DNA of 64,000 nucleotides from Eriocheir sinensis (GCF_024679095.1 NC_066518.1:11602243-11666242); one strand, 5' to 3'. Positions 48,040-60,560 are shown, counted from the stretch's first letter. Translations and numbers: made by a program. Notes: generated from the sequence alone by a model not told the origin.

Positions 48040-48300
48040 GGCTGGATACCGACCTTCTGACGATGAATATATGAGCGAAATACTGCCGGAGATTACGTCC
48101 TTACCCGGTGATGCATGGCGCCTAATGGGAATTTCACGAGCTCTTTTGCGTTTATGGAAAATGAGTGCGTTATAATGCCGTCTGAGAGCCCGCGCGTCGC
48201 CCTTTGTGGAGCTCTGCCGAACCACCGCCAATATTTTCCTTTTGAGCCACAAAGGGATGAGGAAACACAGCTGGTGGCCCCCGAGTGGAAGGTTGCATGA
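48040..48300. other. Unique block, candidate conserved non-coding
   Basis: About 260 bp of balanced sequence with no repeat (from GGATACCGACC to GGTTGCATGA), islanded between purine and GGT/GTA tracts. A 61-codon open frame exists but has no recognisable features. Confidence 0.3.
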
Positions 48301-48339
48301 AGGTTGAGGTGCCGGCGTATAAGGGCTTCGTTGGGGAGA

Positions 48340-48440
48340 GTGGTGGTGGTAGGGGGTGATTTTGGTGGTGGTGGTGGTGGTGGTGGTAGGTGTTGCTATG
48401 TGGTAGTAGTAGTAGTATAAAAAAAATACTACTACCGTGT
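48340..48440. repeat. (GGT)n and (GTA)n tract
   Basis: GGTGGT repeats at about 48342-48388, then GTAGTAGTAGTA and ACTACTAC, a short inverted trinucleotide pair. Confidence 0.85.
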
Positions 48441-49279
48441 TATTGAAGTAATAGTAGTTATCATTGTTGTAGTACATCAACACCACCATATGTAACGATA
48501 GCTACACTTACAAAAATAGAAACAGTGGCAACAACATCACTTACACCACCAACTATAACACATGCAACTTTAATATTAACCAAACATCATCAGGACGACT
48601 CCTTTTCTTTTAATTGCACAGTACAAGCTACCTCGCTTTCCTTGACCCCTCCCTCCCCACACAATCCCCCCACCACACACACACTCACACACACCTTTAA
48701 GAAAACAGCGACTGGTCTCCTCTGTATCTACGCCAGGCCCCCCCTCCCCCCTCCCCCCTCTCTCTCTCACCAATGAAAACACAACACAGGCACACGTATT
48801 GCGCTACACAGGTAACAAACTGTTCATAAGTGGCGGCTGCTGAAAAATCTGAGACGGACGAGCAGAAGGTGAAATGAGTGTTGGAAGTTGTTACAGTAAA
48901 CCAAAATTTGATGATGGTGGTGGCATGATGGTGATGATGATGATGATGGTAAGGAGGAGAAAAGAAAATAGGATGGGAAAGTAGATTACCTGGATAGAAT
49001 ATATAATTAAAACCGTGTTCCCTCTACCTTATACTTACATCCAAATTTCACCCTTCCTCCCTCTCTCTCTCTGTCTCTCTCTATCCTAAACCGTGAACAG
49101 TGAGTAAGATAGTGTTGTTCTTCCATAATGCTGACCTTTCACTGTGTTGTCCTTTCATATCCACGTCTTAAACAGAGGCTTTGAGGGTTTCAACATTTCA
49201 GAAAACTTTTAGACCATCCATTGGACATTAAATAACCGTCACCCCGTAATAATATCCTTTAATAATATCTTCGACCACA

Positions 49280-50097
49280 TTTCCATTCCCTTACTCGTCT
49301 TTTACTAACTCTACTCATCTTCAGGTTCTCTTTTCTGCGTTCCTCTTTTCGTTCAAGTTTCCCGCAAGCGGTTTATCTTTCATCCTTCTTTTTTCCCCAC
49401 ATATCTTGTTTTTTTCCCTCTTTTTGTTCCTTCATATCCTCATCCTCCTCTATTTTTCCTTCTTGTATGTTTTTCCTCTTGTTTTTATTTTTCCTTTATC
49501 TCCTCGTACCTTTCATCCCTCTATTTTTCCTTCTTATCTTATTTTTCCTCATGTTTTTTTCGTTTCTCCATTTCCTCATGCCACTCTCCTTCCTCCCTCT
49601 TTTATCCTTTGGTCCTCCTCGTCATTGCATCGCGTCTTTCTGTCCATCATTTCCTTCTTCCCCTGTTTTATTTTTTTCCCTTGTCACTGTGAATATCGGT
49701 TTTCCTCCTCCTCTTTCTCCTCTCTTGTCTCTCAGGCGTTCGGTTGATAAGCACTCTTTCTTTTTTTCTTCCTTCTACCCACTCTCTCTCCTCCCTCTTA
49801 CTTCTCTCTCCTCTCTCTCTTCACACTTCTCTCTCCTTATCTTACATTCCCACGCGCAGCTATATCGTTTTTCTTCTCTCTCTTACCTACTCTTTCCTCC
49901 CTCCTCCTCCTTCTCTCTCATTTCTCTCTTCTACCCTAGCTATTTTTCTTCTCTCCTATTTGTCATCTTTTTATCTGTCTATTTGTATCTTTGTCTTTTT
50001 CCGCCTCTCCCTCCATTGTATAATCCCAACTTCACCTATACCCGTCATTTCTCTATTTCTCATGCACTTTTCTTCTTCTTTCCTATCCTACCAGTCA

Positions 50098-50128
<31 letters not shown>

Positions 50129-50340
50129 CCACCTCTACCTTCAGCATCTACCTCCATTGTATAATCCCAACTTCACCTATGCCCGTCATTTCTCTATTTC
50201 TCATGCACTTTTCTCTGCCCTACCTGTCATCTCCCTCTACCTTCGCCTCTCCCTCACCTTGTATACCCTCGGACGCATGGCTGGACGTCTCATCAGTATA
50301 GCAATTATCATCTCTTCACATCGAGTTTCCCATCACCCTT
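49280..50340. repeat. Pyrimidine domain with a 141-bp duplication
   Basis: CT-rich. CTCCATTGTATAATCCCAAC, then TTCACCTAT(A/G)CCCGTCATTT starts at 50011 and again at 50152, near-identical for about 60 bp. Confidence 0.85.
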
Positions 50341-50584
50341 AACACTCGTCTGTCTCTCTCTCGTGTGTTCCCTGCCGCCAAAACCCACCTTCCTGGACCC
50401 GGGGATTTGTACCCGGTTAGTTTAGTCCCTCGCGGCTCTTTCTCCCCCTTTTCTTCGGGGGATTGTTAGGAAGTTCTTTGCTGGGTGGGATGGGGAGGGA
50501 TGAGGTGGGGAGGCTTGTCAGTGCATAGAGAGCGAGAGGAAGTATCGGCCACCTATTTGAAGAGGGAGAGTTAGAGAAGTATGC

Positions 50585-50785
50585 GTAAGAGGAGGAGGAG
50601 GAGGAGAAAGAAGAAAAAGAAGAAGAGGAGAAGGAGGAGGAGGAGGAGATAGAACCGGAGGATCAAGAGGAGTAGAAGGAGGAAGAAGTATAGGAAAAGC
50701 AGGAGTAGGTGGACGATTACGAGGAGAAGGAGGAGGAGGAGGAGGAGGAGAAGGAAGAACAGGAGGAACAGAAGGAGGAATAATA
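50585..50785. repeat. (GGA)n purine tract
   Basis: GAGGAGGAGG and AGAAGAAG units on plus, followed by an AATAATAATG run. From 50800 to 51040 the DNA is unique and AT-rich. Confidence 0.85.
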
Positions 50786-51529
50786 ATAATGATAGTAATT
50801 ATACGCCATAATCAAGGTGAGGCCTAACTAGTGCCAGATACAATTTAAGGGCATTTTTTTTTCTCCGGTTACTAACGTTTCTAGATATCTCTTAACAAGC
50901 AAATCATTTTCGTAGCGGGAATAACCGAAAACTATACTATTTAATGTGTAAAACAAAACCAATCAACTTTTAATGGCGTTTCCCATTTAGGAACTTCATT
51001 AAATTTTGTACAGATCTTTTCTTACCACTAGAAAAAGAATGGGAACACGAGAAGTAGAAGGAAGAAGGAAAAAAAATGGATAGTTAAGTGGGGGAAAGGG
51101 ATAAAGGCGGTGGAGAGGAAAGACAATGAAAGAGGGAGGAGGAGAAAAGTAAAGGAGAAAGACTATTAAGGAGAAAGAGGAGGAAGTATAAGACTTAGGA
51201 ATTACTTTTTTATCTTTTCATTTGTTTCCTTTTTATTTACGTATTTCTATGTATATTTATTTATTTATTTATTTTATTTTGTTTTGTTTTCTACTTGTTT
51301 ACTTATATCATTTGTTGATTTACTTATCTTATTTTATATATTTGTTTATTTTCCGGACGCACCATATACGCCGGAGCACCTCAAGGTAGAACAGCGCAGT
51401 TACAAGCTTCGTTACGTGGGCGAGCTTGTTATCCGCGTAAAGCCGTGTGATAGGTGGCCGAGGGAAGGGGAGGAGGAGGAGAAAGACGATGCAGGGGTAG
51501 TGGGGGGCGGGGGGGGGGGAGATGAAGGG

Positions 51530-51915
51530 GCATGACTTGGGTGAGAGAGGAAGGGGAGGAAGGAGGGAGGAGGATGGAGGATTTGAGGGGGGGAAGACTT
51601 GGGTGAGAGAGGAGGGGGGGGAAGGAGGGAGGAGGATGAAGGGGTTGAAGAGGGAAGACTTGGGTGAGAGAGAAGGGGGAGGAAGGAGGGAAGAGGATGA
51701 AGGGGTTGAAGAGGGAAGACTTGGGTGAGAGAGGGAGGGGAGGAAGGAGGGAGGAGGATGAAGGGGTTGAAGGGGGAAGACTTGGGTGAGAGAGGAGGGG
51801 GAGGAAGGAGGGAGGAGGATGAAGGGTGGAAGACTTGGATGAGAGAGGAGGGGGAGGAAGGAGGGAGGTGGATGAGGGGGTAGAATAGGGGGATTGAAGG
51901 GGCAAGACTTGGGTG
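51530..51915 (+). repeat. 61-bp purine minisatellite, about six units
   Basis: GAAGACTTGGGTGAGAGAGG anchors lie at about 51534, 51596, 51657, 51718, 51779, 51832 and 51906 (mostly 61-62 bp apart). The body is GGGGAGGAAGGAGGGAGGAG. Confidence 0.92.
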
Positions 51916-52068
51916 AGGGAATGAGGTCGGTGAAGCGTGAAAAGAGGAGCGGAAAGGAAAGTGAAGGGGAAGAAGAGAAAGAAGGATGCTAAGAAGAGGG
52001 AAGGTTGGTTATGAGGCCATACATTAATTTTTAGGTCAACGTAGTGTGTAATTAGGGTCTTGAGGGTC

Positions 52069-52192
<124 letters not shown>

Positions 52193-52199
52193 GTCTGTT

Positions 52200-53180
52200 T
52201 TCCTTTTCCTCAAAACTCAGAAAAGCACAAAAGGAAAAACAATAAAAACGATGCGGATGACGAAAACAAATGATAAGAAAAATAGCAATAAAAGTTTTGA
52301 AATAATTGAAACTATAATGCAGAGGAGAGACGAAGGGAATAAGGTATTGTAAAAAGAAAGAAAAATTATAAAAGAAGTTAAGAGAAGATTAGGAAGGAGA
52401 TTTTGAAAGTGTTAATAGAAGAAATATAAGACAGACGAAAGAGAATGAGAAGTTTAAGACCAAGAAGAAATTAAAAAAAAAGGAAGAGAAAGAAGATAAT
52501 GGAAGAAGACTTGAGAGTATTAATAGAAGAAGAAATGGAGGACAGAGGAAGAGAATGTGGAGTTTCAAGAGCAGGGAAAATAAGATAAAAAAGGGGATAA
52601 AGAAAATTAGGAAGAAAAGAAGAGAGGGGAATACGAAGGAAAGAAGAGAATTAAGGCATTTCAAAAGCAAGGACAAAAATAATTGATTGAGAAGCGACAA
52701 TAAAAGAAGAAATAGAAGACAGACGAAGAGAATGAGGAGATGAGAGCGAATGGGAAAAAACGATAAAAAAGAAGAGAAAGAAGAAAAAGGAAAAAGAAGA
52801 AGAGGAGAGACGAAAACGAGGAAAGAAGAGAAGGCATTTCAAGACGATGGAAGAAATAGAATGAGGAATTGCAAAAGGAAGAAAACAAGATAAAAAAAGC
52901 AAAAAGAAGACATGGAAGAAGAAGAAGAGAGAAAGAGACGAACACGAGGAAAGAAGAGAAGGCATTTCAAGACGATGGAAGAAATAGAATGAGGAATTGC
53001 AAAAGGAAGAAAACAAGATAAAAAAAAGCAAAAAGAAGACATGGAAGAAAAAGAAGAGAGAAAGAGACGAACACGAGGAAAGAAGAGCATTAAGCCATTT
53101 CAAGAGCAAGGACAAAAAGGACTGATTGAGAAGCGACAAACTCAGCGACAAACTCAGCGACAAAAACCCTGATTCATAAA
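52200..53180. repeat. Purine domain with a 128-bp duplication
   Basis: A/G-rich plus strand. GGCATTTCAAGACGATGGAA occurs at 52833 and 52961 with the same 128-bp context; related, older units surround them (CATTTCAA(A/G)AGCAAGGACAA at about 52658 and 53096). Confidence 0.88.
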
Positions 53181-53255
53181 AAGCAACGACGAAGCCACCT
53201 GACACCTCTTCCTTAATGCTCTTGCTCCTCTCAATCCTTCAGCATCGTTACCAGA

Positions 53256-53425
53256 GTCGGTGTTCTCATGCAGACGCTTCCACCTCCCTTCACATCAACT
53301 ATTTCCAAAGGCCGAAAAGGAGATCAGTCGGGTTCTCATGAGTGTGATTTCAGGTTCATGGTACAGAGGAAGTGTTAAACTACAACCAGGCTCATAAAAC
53401 TACCCCTGGAAATGCCGCAAACTCC
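53256..53425 (+). mobile_element. Family A MITE-like element, copy 8 (3' truncated)
   Basis: GTCGGTGTTCTCATGCAGAC to GAAATGCCGCAAACTCC. It stops about 50 bp short of the usual end. Confidence 0.85.
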
Positions 53426-53429
53426 AGCA

Positions 53430-53745
53430 TCCACTGCCCTGAGATGTGGAAACTTCTAACTTCTGTACATCAAAAGTTATGAGCGTTTTTGTTAGGGAAT
53501 ATATGTGGGTAACAGTGTTGATTTATTTTTCCCCACCATCCAAAATTTTGAGTTCAGAAACTTGAAAAAAAAAATGCTTAATGGCGTTGAGTTTTCTAAT
53601 GTCTTACTTTTATGGATCAAAAGTTACGAGCATTTTTGTTAAGATATGTATGCGTGACAGAGTCGATTGTTTTTTCCACCTGTCGAAATTTTTGACAAAC
53701 TTGAAAAAAAAAGCTTAATGGAGTTGATATTTCTTAATGTCTTGG
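53430..53745 (+). repeat. 147-bp tandem duplication with a third partial unit
   Basis: ATCAAAAGTTA(T/C)GAGC(G/A)TTTTTGTTA at 53469 and 53616; AACTTGAAAAAAAAA then GCTTAATGG(C/A)GTTGA follows in each. Starts right at the truncated end of MITE copy 8. Confidence 0.85.
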
Positions 53746-53812
53746 TACGGTTAAATGCGCCAATGTTTCCTCTATCATGTGACGACGGGTGCGTGGAGGC
53801 TTACGAGGAGGT

Positions 53813-53815
<3 letters not shown>

Positions 53816-53879
<64 letters not shown>
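53816..53879. repeat. (GA)n microsatellite
   Basis: About 31 GA units. Confidence 0.97.
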
Positions 53880-53881
<2 letters not shown>

Positions 53882-53989
53882 CAAGTCCGGAGGTGTAACA
53901 AATGCGAAGCTCATCAGCACACAATCAAGGGAGGCTGCCAGTGAGATGGGATGAATGGGCAGGAGGAGGAGATGTATTTCGACAGTATC

Positions 53990-54335
53990 AGTGAGCGCGC
54001 CTTGGAAACAAACACGGGGGCATCGCAAACTCTCACACTCCATCAGGTTAATCCAAGAAGACCCCTCGGTTCATCAGTGTGCCAAGCCGAGCATCGCTTT
54101 CTCCTCATCTCACCTTTCCTGAGCACAAACAGGTGAAACACACACTTGCCTCGCCTGCCCCCCCAAGCAGTATAATGCAATTTAAACGAACACGGAGCAT
54201 CGCAAGCTCTCACGCACCATGTAACTTAATCAAAGAAGACTCTGTAGTTTATCGTTACGTAGACTAGACATCGGATTATTTTACCTTTCTTAAACACAAA
54301 CTCATGAAATAAAGATTATGCCTTCCCCGAGGAGT
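53990..54335 (+). repeat. Diverged 177-bp tandem duplication
   Basis: GCATCGCAA(A/G)CTCTCAC is at 54020 and 54197; each unit continues with TTAATC(C/A)AAGAAGAC and CACAAAC near its end. The remainder to 54560 is unique AT-rich DNA. Confidence 0.75.
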
Positions 54336-54577
54336 ATTAAGCATTCTAAATAGCGGCAAGCAACCAAATATCCCGATGAAATAACAAACTCAACTCGTAC
54401 AAATGTTACAGACTACTTTTGATTCTTGTAACCTTTTATAAACGTATGCGATTTTAACTCTGATATTAAATGTTAGCCGCCACATGACCGCTGTATAGTT
54501 TGGCCCAAGATGTCAAGCAGTCAATGGGACAAATGTTTACCCGAGTTGGCTGTCCTTTTTACCTGCCTTTCTGCCTA

Positions 54578-54760
54578 ACTCCTCCTCCTCCTCCTCCTCC
54601 TCCTCCTCCTCCGCCTCCTCCTCCTCCACTTCCTCCGCTTGGCTGTGCATGGGATAAACAAGAGAACAAGCGCTGAGGGACACTGGAGGCAGGCTCGTTA
54701 TTCTCCGCCTCGAAAGATTAGAACGAAGACGAAGTTAGGTGACCACTCATTGCAGTCTCG

Positions 54761-54825
<65 letters not shown>

Positions 54826-54976
54826 CCTGGATCCTATTTGCGTTTGATAGGGAAAGAGAACGAGAAAAAAAGATAGATAAAAAAGAGAGAGAGAGAGAGA
54901 GCGTCACGTCGTATTTCCAATTTAAAACACCTCGTGGAAACCTTTTAGACATTAATCGTCTTTCCGTCCCTCTGTC

Positions 54977-55033
<57 letters not shown>

Positions 55034-55062
55034 ATCTATCTATCTATCTATCTATCTGTGTG
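54578..55062. repeat. (TCC)n, (GT)n, (CT)n and (CTAT)n microsatellites
   Basis: TCC at about 54580-54627, GT at about 54768-54821, CT at about 54980-55031 and CTAT at about 55033-55058, with short unique spacers. Confidence 0.95.
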
Positions 55063-55247
55063 TCTGTGTATCTATCTATTTTTATAAGTCTGATTTTCCG
55101 CTCACCAATTTTTTACATTACCTTCATTTTTGCGAACTAATCAGCGCTTTCCTGCAGCTTCCTAAACTTTGCCGAACTAAAGTTAGAGTAAATGTTTTCA
55201 TGCGTGGTAAAAGCCAAGGCACGTAAAAAAAAAAAAAAAAATTGAAG

Positions 55248-55384
<137 letters not shown>

Positions 55385-55707
55385 TCTAACTTTAATTTCC
55401 GTGCTGTATCATAAACCAGCTTCTTTTTTACCTTTTTCTTCTTTTTCTTCTGTCTCGTGATTGGTTAGTTATGCGCGCGTGATGTTAACAGTCTTACAGT
55501 TTATCGATATCTATATGTGTCTAGCATCGTTTGTTTGTATGGTTGATGATTGATGTTTGTAAGATTTGAGTTGCTTGCACATGCTAGATTTTGTAATTCG
55601 ATATTCACTCACAAACAGTTTTTTCACCACAATTAATATCTATTACATTCACCTGCGACTTCATCATTATCATCATCACGAGCTACACCGTCACCACTAG
55701 ATGTTGA

Positions 55708-56337
55708 CAACCCATTTTAGATGTTGACAACCACAAAGATCTTAGGGTGGAGATTGATTCTTCTCTCAGGTTCCATCTTCATACGAGAGAGATTGCAGGC
55801 AAAGCTAGTGGCATATGCTACGATATTCTTAAGGGAACTATTTGTAGAACTCGAGATTTTATGAGAGCGGTTTTTGTCTCGCATATTAGGCCAATCCTCG
55901 ACTACGCTTCTGTGGTATGGCTTACTGGATATTTGGGTGATGTTAGACTACTAGAAGCTGTTCAGAGAAGGTGGACTAAGAAAATCATTGGGCTCTGTGA
56001 TGTACCTTAAATGGGTCGTCTCGTGCAACTGAGTCTCTACTCGATCAAAGACAAACTGATCAGAGCTGATCTTATTCTTGTGTTTAAATTATTAAAAGGA
56101 CTTTGCCCTAATCTTGAACATTTACTGACGAGAAATCGCAATAGGGACACTAGAGGTCACTCCTATAAGCTTTATGTCCCCCGCTGTAACACTGATGTGA
56201 GAACCCGCTTCTTCTCATTGAGAGTAATTAACATTTGGAACAGTTTGCCGGATTCTGTTGTTTCTGTCCTCTCGGTGAATTCCTTCAAGCACCAGCTGGG
56301 CAAGCATCTTTGTAAGATCTTATACGAGTTTGATTAA
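55708..56337 (+). pseudogene. 5'-truncated non-LTR retrotransposon RT C-terminus with one stop
   Basis: One frame runs 55708-56337 with a single TAA at 56008-56010. The translation shows the typical RT tail and thumb of CR1/jockey/RTE-like elements: LRVEIDSSLRFHLH (the LGV.ID..L.F..H motif), then AVFVSHIRPILDYASVVW, LLEAVQRRWTKKIIGL, RADLILVFKLLKGLCPN, TRGHSYKLYVPR and FFSLRVINIWNSLPDSVV. The catalytic part with the FADD box would lie upstream and is missing, so this is a dead 5'-truncated insertion. A 14-bp direct repeat, AGATGTTGACAACC (55699-55712 and 55719-55732), sits at the truncation point. The clade is inferred from motif style only. Confidence 0.88.
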
Positions 56338-56612
56338 TTTGCCATCTGGTTTGGTTGTTCTTTTGGGTGTTTTGTTTGGATTGTTGTTATTGCCTGTGTC
56401 TTGAAAATTGGTAGTTGTCCGTGCCATCTCGTGATGTCATATTAGCCAACCATCTGACCGTCTTAATGAAAATCATCAGCTGCAGTTTTGGTTGGAGACA
56501 TCGCACAGTTTTATGGATGGGGCGTGTCCCCATCCAGGTAAGCAATCCAGGTAAGAAAACCACTTCCATCACCACCTATGCAACAAAACAACAACAATAA
56601 AACAACAACAAT
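56338..56612 (+). mobile_element. 3' UTR and tail of the LINE fragment
   Basis: T/G-rich 3' UTR after TAA (TTTGGTTGTTC, TTTGGATTGTTG), ending in ACAACAATAAAACAACAACA, a short tandem-repeat tail as expected for CR1-like elements. The exact end is inferred. Confidence 0.6.
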
Positions 56613-56699
56613 AGATTGAAGAGGGAAGGGTGAAGTACTTGAAACGTAAATTCTAATTGTCCTTTGTTCGTTCCTTCTCCTCCATCACTCAGTTTGTCA

Positions 56700-57018
56700 G
56701 TGAGTCATGCAGGAAAGTAGTCAGTCAGTCGGTCACTCACTCACTCATTCACTTACTATTTCACTCACTCACTTAATCAGTCAGTTAGCCAGTCACTCAT
56801 TTAGTCACTCATTCAATCAGTCAGTCGGTCACTCACTCACTCATTTACTCACTCTCACAGTAGGTCATTTTGCCAGCCAGTCAGTCACCCAATCAGTCAG
56901 TCAGTTACTCAGTCCGTCTTTCACTCACTCGTTGACTCACTCACTCACGCACTCAATCAGTCATTCAGGTAGTTAGTCAGTCCGTCAGTCAGTCAGCCAG
57001 TCAGTCGGTCACCCAGTC
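56700..57018. repeat. Degenerate CAGT/CACT tetranucleotide tract
   Basis: About 300 bp of (CAGT)n and (CACT)n with many point changes; the open frame reading SLTHS/SQSV is compositional. Confidence 0.9.
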
Positions 57019-57019
57019 A

Positions 57020-57945
57020 TGCATCACTAAATTTTCCCTCCTTGCTCGTTCCTTCCCTCCTCCGTGTTTTTTTCGGATTTGAGTTCCCGTTCTCGGACTT
57101 CCATTCTCCTATATCAACCAGTACTTCCCTTGCTCCTTTCATTTCCCTCCTCCCTCTAGCCACTGTTTGCTTCTCCGTCCCTTCCAGCGCTAACACTCTC
57201 TCTCTCTCTCTCTCTCCCTCTCTCTTCCTCTCTCTCTCTCAGCCCCTTTCCCCTTCTCTTTACTTAGCATCATCCCTCCTTCCTCAGGCTTTCACTTTGG
57301 TAGCCCTCATTTCCTCTCCTCCTCCTCCTCCTCCTCCTCCTCCTCCTCCTCCTCCTCCTCTCCCTCTCTTCCTCCTCTCCTCTAGCCACTCAAGTCCTCC
57401 CTCCCACACCTAACTGCCTCTCTCTCACCGTTCCCTCCAGTCTCTCTCTCCCTCTATGCCTCAGCTGTTTTCACCCTCTCTCTCTTTCTCTCCCTCTCTT
57501 ACTTCCCACTCTCTCTCTTTCCCTTCCTGACCTTTACTGTATACTCTTTCTTTCTTCCTTTTCTGTCCCCTTTTTTCTATTTCTTCTTTGTCCTGTTATT
57601 GCATTTCTGTCTTTGTTTGTCGGTTTCCTTGTATTTTGTGTTTTTTTGTTTGTTTGTTTGTGTCTGTGTTTCTCTGTTTTTTTTCCCTGTAATTTATTCG
57701 TCTTTTAATTCTATCTATCTATCTGTCTATCTATCTATCTTTCTATCTCTATATCTCATTTGCCCTATTCCTTCCTCTATTCTTTATCTTTCTCCCTATC
57801 TCTCTTTTTTGTCTGTGTATGTCTGTTTCTCTGTTTTTTTTGTCCATATTCGTTCCTATACTCTCAATCTATCTATCTATCTTTCTCCTCGGTCCCTATT
57901 TCTTTTTGTGTCCCTTATCCTTCTCCCTATCTCCCTCTTCTCGAA
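57020..57945. repeat. Pyrimidine domain with (CT)n, (TCC)n and (CTAT)n
   Basis: CT at about 57196-57215, TCC at about 57317-57361 and CTAT at about 57712-57745 and 57868-57882. Confidence 0.88.
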
Positions 57946-58150
57946 CCCATTGAGCCATCCGAGTGGGCATCATTGACTAAATTAATTGCCTATTTAGAGC
58001 TTCACTTGAGCGTATTATTCTTGGTAATTGCCGCTCGGAGCCCCTCCACGCCGGGACGAACGAAGAAGGGGGCCGAGGAGCTTCAAGGGAGACTGGGCTT
58101 CGGGCTGTCACTAGGCGTAATAAAAGAGGGAAAACTGTGTGTGTCAAATA
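57946..58150. other. Unique ATTA-rich block, candidate regulatory
   Basis: TGACTAAATTAATTGCC and TTGGTAATTGCCGCTCGG hold several homeodomain-type TAATT cores; a CpG-rich part follows. It is a sharp island between pyrimidine and purine domains. No exon seen. Confidence 0.35.
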
Positions 58151-58199
58151 GGTAGTTAGAGGGGAGGGAGATACGCTGGCTGGGTCTTGGTGGAAACGA

Positions 58200-59180
58200 A
58201 ATAGTGGTTGGGGAGGGAACGCATTGGTGGAGGGGAGAGACGTTGAGGTGAAGTAGAAGTAGGGGACACAGAGGGTTGAGAGGAGAAAGTGAAATGGGAG
58301 TAAGTGGAGACAGGAGCGTAGAAAAAGAAGTAGAGTTGATGGAAAAGGGGAGGATAGCGCATCGGTGGAGGAGGGGAGACATTGAGGTGAAGTAGGGGAC
58401 ACAGAGGGTTGAGAGGAGAAAGTGAAAAGGGAGTAAGTGGAGACAGGAGCGTAGAAAAAGAAGTAGAGTTGATGGGAGAGGGGAGGAAAGCGCATCGGTG
58501 GAGGAGGGGAGACGTTGAAGGAACTAGAACCTCGGAAAGAAGTAGGGGACACGGGGAGGTGAAAGGAGAAGGTGAAAAGGAGAGTGGTTAGTAGAGACCA
58601 GAATGTAGAGATTATGTGGAAGTCGGTCGGGAAAGGAAAGCGTAATATTGTACAGGGAAAGTAAGCAATCTGTCAAAGCAAACGAGGAGAAAGAGTTAAA
58701 AGGAAGGTATAGGTAGAGAGGAGTGTAGATATATATTTAGCGTTGATGGGAAAGTAGGTGAGGAAAGGAAGCATAATATTGTTCAGGTTAGGCAAACAGT
58801 TTATCAAAGGAAGTGGGCTGAAAAGGTTAACAAACGGGGGTAGATGGTGACAGGAGTATAAAGAGAAATAGGTAAAGGTGGAGGGAAAATAGGTGGAGAA
58901 AAGGAAACATAAAATTGTCCAAGGAGAAGAGAAATGGGTAAATGGAATCAGGAATATAAAGAGAAATACGTAGAGCTGAAGGGAAAGGGAAAGGTAAAGA
59001 TAGGGAGTTACGCTATAGCAGGGCGTGACCTCGGTGCTCATCTCCGTCGCCTTGCCCCTGGAGCCTGGAAAAGGTAGCATAATATTCTTCAAGGGAAGCA
59101 AACAGATTCTCACAGGAAGTTAAAGAGAATCTGAGTAGAGACGGAAGTGTAAAGAGCCGTAGGAGTGAAGTGAAGCAGGA
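58200..59180 (+). repeat. Extended array of diverged ~130-bp purine units
   Basis: GTTGA(A/G)G anchors at about 58244, 58383 and 58516 define near-identical 133-139-bp units (GTAGGGGACACAGAGGGTTG, GGAGACAGGAGCGTAGAAAA). Further units with AGGAAAGCGTAATATTG-like cores lie at about 58641, 58772, 58908 and 59078. The array seems to be one old tandem family, homogenised only at its left end. Confidence 0.8.
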
Positions 59181-59293
59181 AGGAGCTAAATAAGTTACTG
59201 AGGGGAAGGAGACACAGGTGGGTTGAGATAGACGGATGTGGGTAGCAGTCTTACTTTCCTTACCTCCTCACAGACTAACGTTAACAAGGATCA

Positions 59294-59755
59294 ATGGAAG
59301 GAAAGTGTTTACCCTCCAATCCTCGTCCTTACTCTTGTTTGCTGGGTGTCATTAATATTATTTTGTGGCGGTTGTCAAGTATTCGTTGGCGTCGTGTTGT
59401 CTTATTTACCTCATTAGTTTTCTGTTACCGGCTATGTTTTCCGCTCCAAATCCGTTCCTTTTCCTCTCGCTCCCAATTTATCAACGTTTCTTCCTCTTCC
59501 TCCTCGTCCTTCACCATCATTTCTGGTCGTTGTCTTGCTTCTCCTCCTCTTCGTCTCCCGCGACACCCTTCTTCTATTGTTTCCCTTCCTCCCTTCCGAT
59601 GCCTTACTCCTAACACTGCATCATCCAGTCCTCCTCTGTATCTCATTTCCCCCATTGCATCCTCTCTCATCCGTCTTGCAGCTTCCTCCTTCCCTTCCTT
59701 CACCCTTACGAATTATTTCACTTCCTTCCCTCGCCCTCAACTGCCACGTGGTTTA
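59294..59755. other. Mixed pyrimidine-rich sequence, no gene recognised
   Basis: Open frames on both strands exist but lack recognised motifs or a splice frame. It ends at MITE copy 9. Confidence 0.3.
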
Positions 59756-59763
59756 ATTAAGGG

Positions 59764-59998
59764 ACCGTATTGTCAGACGCCTCCACCTCTCACATCAACT
59801 ATTTCCAAAGGTAAGAAAAAGGAGATGAGTCCGGTTCTAATAAGTATTTTTTTTCACGTTCATGGTACAGAAGAATGGTCAACCTGTCAACCTACTACCA
59901 GCGTCATAAAACTTGCCTTGGAAATGCCCAAAACTCCTCTTAAGAAAGCCTTGTCAAATGTGTGTGTTTGGACGCCGAAATGTTTAAGAATACGGCCC
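59764..59998 (+). mobile_element. Family A MITE-like element, copy 9
   Basis: GACCGTATTGTCAGACGCCT to CGCCGAAATGTTTAAGAATA then CGGCCC. Slightly longer than others through small insertions (GTCAACCTGTCAACC). Confidence 0.88.
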
Positions 59999-60036
59999 AA
60001 ATTTTAATCTCCCTCACTCATGGATGACAGGGAAAG

Positions 60037-60125
60037 CCGCCCCCCAAGCCTACCCCCGCCAAGCCGCCCCCCGCCAAGCTGCCCCCTGCCAACCCGCCCC
60101 CCACCAAGCCGCCTCCGCAGCCTGA
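60037..60125 (+). repeat. C-rich short minisatellite
   Basis: GCCAAGCCGCCCCCC-like units of about 14-17 bp repeat five times. The C strand could form an i-motif and the G strand a quadruplex. Confidence 0.85.
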
Positions 60126-60129
60126 CCTC

Positions 60130-60560
60130 CTCGGGGACAAAACTTGAAACTTCCCCCGAGAATCCGAAGCATCTGGGTCAGGCCACGTCTGCAGGAAGCG
60201 AGCGCCATTATACCCCCTGCCTCCAACCCCAAACTAACGCCTCGAGGCACGTATTAAGCGCATCAGGTCACTTACTACTGCGGCCTTCGGTTAGTCGGCT
60301 CATTTTGCACTCAAGTTGTTTGAAACCGAGGCGAGAGTGAACCCGGAGCTCGTATTTAATGGCGTTTGGGAGTTTATTGGGCGCCGCGACCCTCGGCCCT
60401 GCAGGGAGTGTGATTAGAATAGTGGCGGAGTGCTGCATTCCATTCCACGGGTAGCAGGGCGAGGCGAGGGGAGGCGTGCATGCATGCTCACTATGGCCGG
60501 CCGCTTGGAGGCTCGTGTTACGTGGGGCGCAGGTGTTGGGTGTGTTTTATATCACATTTT
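60130..60560. other. GC-rich unique block, no gene recognised
   Basis: CpG-rich and balanced, with GCATGCATGC at about 60478. It may be regulatory; no exon boundary pair stood out. Confidence 0.3.
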
